Positions 33,401 to 44,039 of a DNA stretch of 64,000 nt are shown piece after piece. Both the position numbers and the translations under genes were made by a program. A model generated the notes under the pieces. That model was not told the DNA's origin. It saw only the letters and a list, made by a program, of their open reading frames with translations, and made no database searches. The stretch is from Brachycybe producta (taxonomy: Eukaryota > Arthropoda > Diplopoda > Playtdesmida > Andrognathidae), in contig JAUPFP010000004.1 of NCBI GenBank assembly GCA_036925085.1, positions 8,034,938-8,098,937 on the forward strand. The letters are read 5' to 3'. The first letter of the stretch is position 1, and each line of letters starts with the position of its first letter.

Positions 33401-36400
33401 TTGAATGCATTATGTACTATAGTGACACTGACGTTCAGAGACTTCACAAGAATCACTTACTCTACACTAACAACAATTGACTCGTTGGGTTCCGCTTTAA
33501 TGCGAGCTATGCATAATTCATTAGTGTTATCGACGTTCGTCTTTACAAATAGAAGCGTTTCTATATTGAGCCAAATCCAGTGATGAATAAACAAAGAACG
33601 GGTTATACAATTGTCGTCTGGCCATGAAAGCCTAAAAACGAAAGCAAGTAAAGGATACCATTTACTCAATGTTTCTACCGTTAAACTTACTGTACAAGTG
33701 ACGAAGGACAATGCAACGTTACGCTACGACCTACAACATTTTCAGTGAGCTTCACATCAGCATTCGAAATATCTCCTGTAAAACCTTCAACAAATGTTTC
33801 ATAAAAAAACTGATTCACGATACACTGAGCCCACGCATCACTACCTGAATGAAAAAAACACAGCTTGTTACTAGAGGTGACGACAATGAAGTCATTGCTC
33901 ACAGATTCAGGGCCCATTATCACATGATTGACAGGTTCTGGTAAGCGATACGTGTGAGCACCCATCGGTGGCGGAACGACAACCTTACGAAATGGAGTTA
34001 CTAATATTGAAGCTGGGAACAACAAATGAAATAATGAAAGGCGATATAATAACTATTGATTTGTTTAAATGTTTAGTTTTAACCTCCATCTATTACGACT
34101 ACTACATTATCGTCGAATGAACTGTTTCCTAAGCTGTGGCAGGTTTGTAACGCAAACGAAAACTGAGAGTACATTCCAGTCGAGTAAAGAACTTGCAAAC
34201 GGTTTGATTTCTCGAGATCCCACTGAACACAAATTATGGATTCCTCACCCTCAGAATACAAGCTCTGTTTCAGATACCAGTGGTAGTTATTTACTAACCA
34301 AACTTGCACTGTAATAAGAGCGAGACAAAATATAAACCAAAAAAAAAAACATAGACAGGACTTTTAATTTACAGTATGTTTTGGAAGGTGACACTTGTTC
34401 AACATTCGATGGAAGATCCTCTAACCAAACAGCCAGAAACGTTGAATCTGAATTCCACAGCACTTCATTTATCTTGAGATCAAATAAGACATTATTACAA
34501 TATTTTCAGTGGGCGTGTGTTTGTGTGCCCCTTAAGCTTATTGGTGGGCAGACCACGGGATGGTGGTTGCTACAAGCAGCAAAGTTTATTCTTGTGTGTG
34601 CATGCTTGCGCGTCTATGCAGTTGTGTCTAAGTTTAGGTGATTTTAAAATGTAAACGTGTCTTGAGCCCTCCTCATTTTATCTTTCAGGTGCAAACTGAA
34701 GAGAAAGTCGCATGTTTTAGAAACTAGAAGAAAACTCAATCACACAAAGATATTTTCAAGCTGATGGATATCTTTTAAAATAAACTTTTCATGTGTTACA
34801 AAATAATTATTTGTGTCTTGAAAAAATTTATTTTGAAAAATATCAATATAATAAAACCCCTCAAGTTTATAAAACACATTGACGTTTGTTTTTCATTTTG
34901 CACCTGAAAGACAGCATAATAAGAGTTCGACAGGTGTTTCCACATTAAAATTGTCTATATAATTCAGTTACTCTTCAACCATCTTTATCATTCAAAAATG
35001 TGTTTAAAATAAACAAACTAACTTTCACTTTGTTGTGTTCAAAGGGCAACAAAAACTCTCCATGCTGAAGGCAGTTCTTTTCAAAAAACACAATTTCATG
35101 TTTGTTATGTTTGCGCTGTGAAGAAGCAACAAGAGAACCAGAAGGTTGCCAGCACAAAGCGTGTTCCAAACCATCGACGTAATCACTCTCGTACTGAAGC
35201 ACACCTTCCCTTGTCCAAACACGCAACTGACGGATACCTAAATTAACGAACGATTAGACACAATTTTCTTTTGTACAATTTTATTAAGAGTGAATATTTT
35301 TATGTTATTGCCATCAATCGTTCATAATGTTCATGGGCATTTCCAGCCCAAGTTATGTGTAACGTATACATATTCTCATTATTATTATCTCTAAAAATAC
35401 TCACGTGTCGAAGGTGTAACTGCACTAGTAACAAAAGACTGACCATCTCCACGCCAACTAACACGAACGAGGCCATCGTCACTGTCCAAAACAGTCCTCA
35501 AGGCCTTCCAAAAAAAAAAAAAAAAAAGAAAAGAAACCGATAAAGATTAAGACAAACTTAAGGTTGAAACAATACAAAACGAACAGTGGTTTGTTTCTTG
35601 GCAGCTTCCTTTCCTTCTGAACCATGAAATTGAGTCTCTTTCTTTCCCCAACCAACCGTCACTGGTTTAACTATTATTGCGAACATACAAATGAGACAAA
35701 TAAAATGAAAATAAAATTGTGACGACCCAGTTTTGCTCCTTTTATTAGGAGCAAGCTAAATCCTGGTGTCGTCTGCTAGGCGCCTATTGTAGGCTGCCCG
35801 GCAGACGACAGAAAGGCCAGCAAGGGTCACTGTCCTCCAGCCCAGGTGGAGTAACCTGGGGGGGGGGGGGTATATAATGGCAGCCGCCATTATATTCAGG
35901 GAAGTGTGTGGATGACCCTCAAGCAGGAAGGACGAGGATGTTGTGCTCTGGTTTTGTGGGTAGCCAAGATGGCCGCCATCATTTTGTGCATCTCTTTGTT
36001 CTGTGTGGTGGTTTTTCTGTTTTGGTCTCTGCTGGACACTAATTAATTGATAGTAAGTGCTTATTATTAATTGAATAAATTATCTTTCTTTTAACTACAC
36101 ACTGGTGTCCATGTCAACATTTGTTACTGGGGAAGTATCTGCGGGGAGCGTGGGGGTTTCCGGTGGGAAAACGCCGGCACCGGACCGTCCTGTTTCCGTT
36201 ATTTTCGGCCGGTACTTTGCGTCAGCATCCACGGTAAGATCCATTGGGGATTTACCGTGGATTCTACGCTTTGTTCAGCGGCAAGACACCGTCAACGTGC
36301 AGCGTGGAAGACTTCCGACCGGCGTCAGCCAAGGACACGGGCGGACAAGAGGAGGAGGGCTAGCAAGCGCTAGGATCCCGTCCCAAGGGAGTAAGCGGCT

Positions 36401-37158
36401 GGTGAGACGGAGAAGTTTTGCCAGGGTGTTGTGGCGACCAGCCGGGTCGTTACAAAATGAAACAAAACTGAACATTCTATAACAATTTACTTTCGCCACA
36501 TTCATCCGAATGTAATTCCACTTCCGCAATCAATTGGAAATCACGATTCATGAGAATTAGCGAGTCTTCATCTAGGAATAACAAATGAAAAACTATATAA
36601 AAAACGAGACTCAAAGCATAAATAAACATAGTTTACTTGTAACAAAGACGACGACTTCTTGATCTGGACTCCAAATCATGTTCCTGACCTGACATCCGAC
36701 ATCTCCAACGTCTTCAATCTGAAAAATATCACCAAATATGAACGAAACTTCTATTAACGTGGAAAAAGTCAAACGTACTTGTTGTGTAATTGAACTGTAG
36801 AGTAGAATTTCGCCTTTGTTTGAAACGGCACAAACTGATTCATAACTGAACAGATAAATTATTGAAACTATCGATGACTGTTCCCCATTCTCGTCTTCGT
36901 CTTCCGAAATGAGCGCACAACAACAAACGATCTTTAAAAAAAAATACGAGAAAATAAATCAATGAAACTTTGAAACCTACTATAAAAACAACTTATGAAA
37001 CAAACTTGGTTTGAAATCCCTTCGACTTTCAAAAGACGATTGTCGTTTTTCGTAACGAAATAAACTTTTTCATTGTGACTATCAACACAAAACAATGTCG
37101 CATTTTTGAGATCGTCGTGTTTCACGTTAAAACGGTTCGTAACTTGAAGATTTCTCAT
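27449..37158 (-). CDS. ELP1: Elongator complex protein 1 (ELP1/IKBKAP), complete, 32 exons
   Basis: Scaffold subunit of Elongator, which modifies wobble uridine of cytoplasmic tRNAs. Exons: 37006-37158, 36779-36931, 36637-36718, 36491-36571, 35585-35670, 35405-35504, 35023-35237, 34373-34472, 34084-34308, 33691-34012, 33461-33631, 32775-32878, 32614-32711, 32482-32535, 31965-32067, 31716-31896, 31572-31650, 31435-31514, 31219-31401, 31050-31135, 30432-30577, 30244-30367, 29864-29961, 29600-29801, 29469-29530, 29338-29400, 28376-28547, 28181-28295, 27969-28096, 27739-27905, 27594-27675, 27449-27519. All introns are GT-AG and phases agree; the total is 4086 nt (about 1361 aa; the human protein is about 1330). 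Diagnostic segments: MRNL start; RVWTREG and EIVFFEKN with [27 protein letters not shown] and [58 protein letters not shown]; terminal [11 protein letters not shown]-terminal beta-propeller and C-terminal helical/TPR regions are thus both present. A MITE and a solo LTR sit in introns. Short exons 14, 25 and 26 are the least certain. Confidence 0.95.
29076..29252. mobile_element. TTAA-flanked MITE in an ELP1 intron
   Basis: Inverted ends GCTTGTAGCACACTACAT and its near-complement are bordered by TTAA at 29072-29075 and 29253-29256; internal arms share TTTTGATAACAAGCATCTCA-type sequence. TTAA targets are typical of piggyBac-type elements, but this is inferred from the flank alone. Confidence 0.7.
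35718..36454 (+). repeat. solo LTR in ELP1 intron 4, antisense to the gene
   Basis: 737 bp from TGTGACGACCCAG to GGGTCGTTACA, flanked by an exact 4-bp duplication AAAT (35714-35717 and 36455-36458). The terminal 11 bases are inverted repeats of each other. It has a TATATAATGG promoter element near 35870 and AATAAATTATC near 36073, and is related to the LTR at 17856-18588. It lies between ELP1 exons 4 and 5, oriented against transcription. Confidence 0.93.
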
Positions 37159-37342
37159 ATTTACTTAAGAGAAAAAATCAGCCAAGAAACTTTTTAATTA
37201 GACAAGAATTCAGATTTGATTTCAACCGTTCATATTCCACGTGCATCCCAATCCGAACGATTCACGCTATTGGTTAGAAACATGACATCACGATGTACGC
37301 AAAACGCACATTCCGATAGACTCATCAAGATATCCTTTGGAG

Positions 37343-37378
37343 TGACGTCACGTGTATATTTCTACGAACGTGACGTCA
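37343..37378. promoter_or_regulatory. two CRE/ATF sites upstream of ELP1
   Basis: Two perfect TGACGTCA palindromes lie at 37343-37350 and 37371-37378; the first overlaps a CACGTG E-box at 37349-37354. They are about 185-220 bp upstream of the ELP1 start codon on its 5' side, a plausible proximal promoter position. CREB/ATF-type bZIP proteins bind this motif; use here is inferred. Confidence 0.55.
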
Positions 37379-37989
37379 CACAGCTACATAATTCGGTGAA
37401 TAACGATATTATTTAGAAGAACCAGGCCCTATCAGCTCTCTATCTATCGACAACAAAAACATCATTAGAGACATTTTCTCCCGCTAGGTGGCAGTTGTCA
37501 TCACATCTTGCTAGAGCCCTTTATGGAAAGAGTAGTGAGTCGTGACACTCAAAACATGGGCGCCATTTTACCTCTGGACTATGCATTATCGTCTGCATCT
37601 GCATTTATCTTCTATCATTATTATAATAGAATGTTGTATGCCAAAATCTTAAGAGATATATTTATTTTAACTTTTCTATTTTATTTAACTGTGTATTTTA
37701 TTTTCTAATTCATTATTTTTGACATTAAAAGCACCTAAAATACTTGTGTAGAATGAACACACACCATAATTTTTTTTTACCGATGTGGGCCACCAAAGTG
37801 AATTATTTTATTAATTTTTTCTTTACAATTAATTTTGCATTTTAATGAACTTGAACATTAATTTGAAACGTAATTTTTTTATTTTCTAATCAACTCTAGA
37901 CTTTGACCTTATAAAAACTGTGGTCTTTTAATATGTGAACAATACAACATCAATTGAAAAAAAGTTAAGATCATTTACACATTTTTGTT

Positions 37990-40953
37990 AAACATTAAAC
38001 AAATCTTTCAATTGCACTATGCATAGCCATTGTGTGGCTTCCTAAATCTTGTCTATTACGAACAATATTCATTTTATCCCTGATTTGCACACGTTTTTTT
38101 CCAGCAAAGACTTGCAAGCAAAAATTAAGAAACCTTGAAATGAATGACTTTTTAATACCATGACACTCAGGAAAATTGCAATTTGTAGTTCGATTTTCAA
38201 GTCTGCCAGAAGCTTTTGTTTTAGATTTGTTTGTTTTAGTAACCATGGCACCTTATAAGTCCTAAAACATGTTTCAGCATCAATAAGAAAATCCATTGTT
38301 TGTGAAGAAGGAAACATGAGAACATAGTCCTTTCATGCTTTAATTTCAGTTAATTTCCCTAGGTTTGCATTATACTTTAGTGGTGGAGTCACCTTAATGA
38401 AAGTCAGACATTCAAAGCAAAATTTGTCATGCTTTTTATTTTTGATATTAAGTAACCAGCAAGATAGCATAGACAAGATTTATCCATTTGATCAAGGTCT
38501 GATTGAGGTAGTTCACTGTAATTGACAGAAGGTTCAAAATCATCTGTTTCACTTGTTTTGGGACTAATTTCATTAATGATTTTTGTTTGTTCCATGAAAT
38601 CGGCTAGGAAGTCCCTGTCATCCAATTCATAGCCACCAGTTTTGACAGGCTTCAGATACTGAGCAACAGTTACCATATGTAAGCTGTTTTGAAATTCTAA
38701 TGGTGTTGGGGTGGGACTTTTAACTCTAATGATTGAAAACAAATTTTCAAGGCAATCTTGAAAAAATCTAGATGTCAGAATATAATTCTTTTACTTAAGA
38801 AATATTCTTGGAGATCTAGCATTGATGTACTCAAAACTGAACCTGTTTGCACAGGCTTCCATACAGCATTCTGACCAATTTTCAAGTTGCTAAAAACTGA
38901 AATAGCTAGGTGAAGTGTATCAAGTGCTTCCTTGTACTTCTGTGGATCCAACTTACTAAGAGCTAACAATGGATGTCTTGATGCCATAATTTTGAACCAC
39001 TTCATGACAAATTCTAAAAACCAAACCGTTGTTAACACATCATTTTCCCATTCCTCAATCTCTACCAAGTACTTTATGGCAGAAGTAACTTCATGGCTGA
39101 ATATCCGCAGTGCTAAAGACACTTTCATTTTATCAAAATGATTTTGGTGTAGTAAGCCACAATTAAATTTAGAAGCTAGTTTCAAGTCATTTTGCTTTTG
39201 TAATGTTGCCAATTCTTTTAGATGTTCTAATCGAACAACATTTGATTGTAAATTAAATTGATTTAGTACAGTATCAGGCAATGTAATAATTTGATTGGAA
39301 ATAAAAGCAACATCGGGCATAAAATACAAGACTTTTGTACTGTCACATGGATGTGAAATACTGTGAATTACACGTGAGTCTTCCACATACTATTGCGAAT
39401 GCTTTCCACATTGCTCTATTTGAGCTTCCCATGTCACTCATGACACAAACCACATTAAGACCAATGCTATGGGCTTTGTTTATTAATTCTGTTACAATTA
39501 ATTTCAGAATGATGCCATTTGTACTGTTTCCAGTAAAGAAATAGGCAACTGTTTGTTTTCAATGTGATGTTATTCCTCCAAACATAAAAACAAGAGCATG
39601 GGTTGATATGCCAGCATGGTCTGGTAGTGTTACATTGCCTATGAGTATTTTTCGGCTCTTATCTAAGTCTAAACTTGGTTTTAATGATAACTCATTTATT
39701 GTTAAAAAAGTCTTGCTCTCGTTCTCATATCTTTGATTTTCAGCTCTAGCAACTGAAAAACATCATCCAATATACCGCTTTGAAATTTCATGAGTGCAAG
39801 ATGTCAATAAAGTGTGCGAACTGATGGTAATGGATTGCCATGTTGTAATAGAACCTCATACCCTTTTGCAACACAAGCAAAGAAAAACCCTAATGCTTTT
39901 TTCACTGTTGCATTGGACCATTTACAACTACATTTGTTTACTTTTCCTAATGCTCTTAGTTCGTCTGCATTCAGAAACATTTGCAAATTACATTGTTGTT
40001 TATTTAAATTGCATATTTTTTTTTGCTGTTTTTGTCAAAGTAGTTTCAATGTTCTTTATGGTACTTTGGAGCCTTCTCACCATTGATGCAGGCAAAGTTG
40101 TCATTTTTCTTTGTGGAAAAGTAGTCATAAATGGAACAGTTGTGTTACCTTCAAATGATCTTGAAAGTTGTTCTGGTGACTGACAAGATAGTGTTACTGC
40201 AACATATTGATATTTCAGAAGGAAAGCTTTCATCTCTGCTCTCTAAGTGTTATAAAAATTATACAATTGAATTAAATGATGCTGAATAACCTTTAATATG
40301 CACAAATATAATTTGTGTACCATCTGTATCAATCTCAACAGTAGAAAAATTTAATGATGTCCTACAGTTCTTTGTAGAATACAAATGGTCTGTTTGAACT
40401 GCGTTAAGCTTTTAATCGGAGATCGTTTTTTGGAGATTTTCGTTTACCCTTTAATGGAATGTGTGGGAAAATACTAAGTACTGTAGTCTTCTTCAGTAAT
40501 TTCCGTCCATCAATCCGGTTCATCTAAAACTGATTATCATGAAAATGGATCTGATTCACAAAAATGAGAAGAGTATAGTGTCCACATGTTCCATATACAC
40601 TTGCAGCATTTCTTTTTCACCTACACAGTATAATTAACCCACACATTAATCACTATTCCAAATCAAAATATATATACATCACACACATTTACATTTTGAA
40701 TGCTGTCATATTGATTAAAGTTAATAAAGTTATACATTAAAAACAATTATAAACTGAAACAATCATGATTAAAACAATAAATTATAATTTATGATTTCCT
40801 TACCTCACATAAAGCAGAGGACTTAGTTGGTTTCCAATTATCCCTTTTTACTTTCGTTTGCCATTCAGAACGTGTTATGTTCATTGGAAAGTTAAACATT
40901 CAATAACCCTTTTCTGATCGAATGTTGCAACCGACAGCTGAACAACAAAGCAT
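37990..40953 (-). pseudogene. P-element/THAP9-like transposase, broken
   Basis: A THAP zinc-finger domain is encoded in two exons, 40804-40953 and from 40550 downward, joined by a GT-AG intron: CCSAVGC, then SEWQTKVKRDNWKP, then C-x2-H across the junction. Stops lie after EKGY and after FHDNQF. Downstream pieces in shifting frames read TVKKALGFFFACVAKGYEVL (about 39860-39930), LVFMFGGITSH and VAYFFTGNSTNGI, then VVCVMSDMGSSNRAMWKAF (about 39390-39600, RNase H-like core with the conserved Asp). The 203-aa and 112-aa parts (38404-39386) include ENLFSIIR and PTPLEFQN and end CLCYLAGYLI; the tail continues to about 37990 with MFPSSQTMDFLIDAE. This is the P/THAP9 arrangement with multiple frameshifts and nonsense codons. 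No terminal repeats were recognised, so the limits are those of the coding matches. Confidence 0.88.
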
Positions 40954-41054
40954 TTTTCATGCAATTCTCATCAAATTTCATTAACAAAAATTCAAAACAA
41001 ATGTGAAGAAAAAGAAACAATATGTCTAAATTTGAAAATAATGTGATCACAACA

Positions 41055-41971
41055 TGTGCAAACAGCTAGTGGATCTAATCTTCTAGGAGGAAAAATGGCA
41101 TCCAGTAACCATGCTGTTTGAGGGCAATAAAATATACCAAAAGTGGTTGGCTAAGCCGCTTATTTTATCCTGGTTTGGGAGGAAGGGGAAAAATTAATCC
41201 CTTTCCGATTCCTCACAAGTTCTACCTTGTTGAACTTTTACAGTAAAATTGAATCTTTTAGCTGTCTGCTACCCCACGGGCTTTTGCCCGTTAAAAGCTG
41301 GTTGATCATGTTGTCCCTTGAAGTCTCATCTAGAAATGGTGCTTCGGGTTTACACCCGGATTGGCAATTCGAGATGAAGCTGTCGATAGAACTTTCGTTC
41401 TTCCCAATAAATATAAAAAAATTAGACTTGGCAACTTTTTACTCTTCATACCAGTTTATTTTCAGAGTGTACGGAATTTGGACACAATTGGGCATAACCT
41501 CAGTGTCAGAGTAACAATTCAAAAAGTGCTTGCTTAACATGAAAATACACGGTCTTTTATACCCAAAAAGAGGATACTGAGAACACTTTCTCAGTATTCT
41601 CTGATTGGGCAAAATCAAAAATAAAAACCAAACTGGCCAATGAATGTGATTGACCAGTGATCACCAAAATATAGAAAAATGATTCATTCTAATTAAAAAC
41701 ACTTACAATTGAAAAACACAACCCCATTGAGTTAATACTACTGCTTATCAGGACGATCTCTTTGTATTAAGGGGTGGGACTGGGAGGAATAGAAACCCAA
41801 GACCCAAAAGGTGACCCAAGGCAGGAAATTGGTATCATCAGCTGATATAACTGGGTCAAATCTCTGTATGTTAGTACAGAGGGTTGACAAAGTTTCATGC
41901 TAATCCAAAAAAACACAAATGATCCACTAAAAACTAAGTGAGCCAGGACCTCTCCTGGACTGATCGTTTCA
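41055..41971 (-). repeat. solo LTR, TGAAACGATC family (left end approximate)
   Basis: On the minus strand it starts TGAAACGATCAGTCCAGGAG, like the copy at 10373-11142, and shares GTGGTTGGCTAAGCCGCTTA, GGTTTACACCCGGAT, TATACCCAAAAAGAGGAT and AACCCCATTGAG blocks. The inner limit on the left is uncertain. The 95-aa and 86-aa ORFs inside it are incidental. Confidence 0.7.
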
Positions 41972-42057
41972 ATGTGACTGAAGGTACCAACCACAAAGAA
42001 GACCCGGGTTGTCACTACTCTCTCCATAAAAGGCTCTGCATCTTGCCTTACTGTGCA

Positions 42058-42261
42058 ACAGGCAATTAGAAAATGGGATGAACAGATGTAGACCCTGCCC
42101 TTTTTCTGCCAAACTGCAACTCCTAATTGGTTTGTTGTGGGGTTCGACGTTGAAAAGGGTGGAGCATCTGACGTTAGACTACATAACCAACCAATTAGAA
42201 GTTGTGTTCATCATAAAAAGGGCAGAGCCAACTTCAATTCATCCCTTTTCTAATTGCCTGT
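42058..42261. mobile_element. ACAGG-family MITE
   Basis: 204 bp between ACAGGCAATTAG and its inverted partner, with the family's CTAATTGGTTTG and ACGTTAGAC core. The flanks (TACTGTGCA and TACTTTTTG) are a decayed 9-bp duplication at best. Confidence 0.85.
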
Positions 42262-42526
42262 TACTTTTTGCATGGCAGAATCTATGGTAAAAAGAATGAA
42301 AGATCTATTTTTGAAGTTAAAACATTACAAATAAAGACAATTAATATTATATTTTATTATAATTATATTTATTATTATTATATTTAATTTTGCAATGAAA
42401 CCTTACACACATTACGAAAAAATGGCATTTAATTATTATTATATTGCATTTTTAAGTTTAAACATTACAAACAGTATGAAAAAAGACCAATTATACTTAA
42501 TTTTGAAATTAAAACATTACAAACAT

Positions 42527-43784
42527 TGTAAAGTTGCTGCCTTATTTATCTTGCAACGCTGTCCAAAGTGTCGTCTGCTATGGGAAAGCAGACAATTTTG
42601 CAGACAGTTACTTACTTCTATAACCTCAGGCAGGCCCCTTACCAAGACTATGCCTACATTACAAGGTATTCCTCTAGTTTCTCTAGGGGACAGAGAACCG
42701 GATGTCAACTATTCCTTTCAGCACAGCCTATACAAATTACCTACTCGTTCAACCAGTGGCATTGACCTACTATACGGCATATTAAAAGAATGGCAAACTA
42801 ACGTGTTTCTGTTATCTTTATTTACAGATTTCAGGTGGAGTTTCCACAATACAGCCAATTATTATTATAAGATCGATCTGAGCGTCACAATACTATTATC
42901 ATATCAATCCTTTCTTGGTCAAGTGCTCTCCAGATTTCTTCTCACGTGAATCGTAATGTTGTCAGTTCCATCACTTCGTTTCCGTGCTGTCTGTTCCGTC
43001 TGGTGCATCCAACTGTTGGTCTGCTAATCCCTTATCAGTGGCTCCTCTTCATCTTCCTGGCAGTTGCCTTCCTCTGATGACCCTCAGGGATCGAAACTCA
43101 GGTGTAACCAGGCTCATAGCTTCTGGTCACCTATAACAGTGTGCCGAGCAGAACTCAACCAGGCTGTCTACCTTCGGCTGACAAGCGGAAACAGAGCAGA
43201 CACTCAACCGGGCATAGCCTCCAGCTGAAACTATATTGGAAAACAAAACTGGGAACATTATGAGAGCCCAACTTAAATACACATGTAAGCACTGGTCATG
43301 TGATATAAGTTGGCCAATCATTACACAATATGCAAATGAATAATGAAATCTAGGTCCCAATGATACTCTATAGTAACCACAGAAAAGACATTAAAACACT
43401 CAATTGCTATGCTCAACATTGGCCATTTTCCAGGCTTTATGTTCCAATGTTGGGCTATGCAATATTAATAAAATATTCGAAAATACAAAAGAGTAAGAAA
43501 TGAAAAGAGAACTTTAATTGGGAAAGTAAATAATTAAAGTTTGAACTGTTCAGTTTTAATTGGCGGTAAAAAGAACAGCCTCAAAAAAACATTTTTCTAT
43601 AAAACCCGTTAAACCCTTAAGCAAAATATATATGGCTTTCGGTGCCATAGCAACATCAGGTACAACCAGTCATCCTTATTTCCAAGAACTAAGAGAGGCT
43701 AAAGAGAGGAGAGAACAGAGGCAATGACGTCAGTGTGTGATGTCACAGGCACTTTTGCTAGGAGAAAATGATGGGGTCATCACA
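42527..43784 (-). repeat. solo LTR related to the intact gypsy LTR
   Basis: The right end GATGGGGTCATCACA, the paired GACGTCA/GATGTCAC words near 43725-43745, the AACATTGG/CCAATGTTGG pair near GCATAG (43410-43465), the CACTGGTCATGTGATATAA block and CGTCTGCTATGGGAAAGCAG near the left end follow the order of the LTR at 48525-49544. Left end inferred by alignment at TGTAAAGTTGC; no exact duplication. A 184-aa plus ORF inside it is not supported as a gene. Confidence 0.7.
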
Positions 43785-44039
43785 TTATGAAAAAGACATT
43801 TAATTAATAAAAGCAGCATTTATATACATTTATTCAAAGGATTAAAGAAAGAAATATACCTATTAACAATGCGATTGTAAATTGGATAGTTTTGTGTTAG
43901 CTATTGTTGCCTGTTTAGATGAAAGATTCTTGTTTTGAATTGTTGTGAAAAAGTAAATCTGCATTGTTACGAAGAAAAAAACAATATCTTTGATGTAATT
44001 GCACAACAGCGACAGAGAGCAACACACCCGACTTCCCAA

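Noticed and set aside
42395-42949. 184-aa plus-strand ORF
   Set aside because: It overlaps the start of a decayed LTR in the opposite orientation and has no recognisable domain or codon pattern.
43127-43360. 77-aa minus ORF in the 42.5-43.8 kb region
   Set aside because: Falls within a solo LTR and has no recognisable motif.
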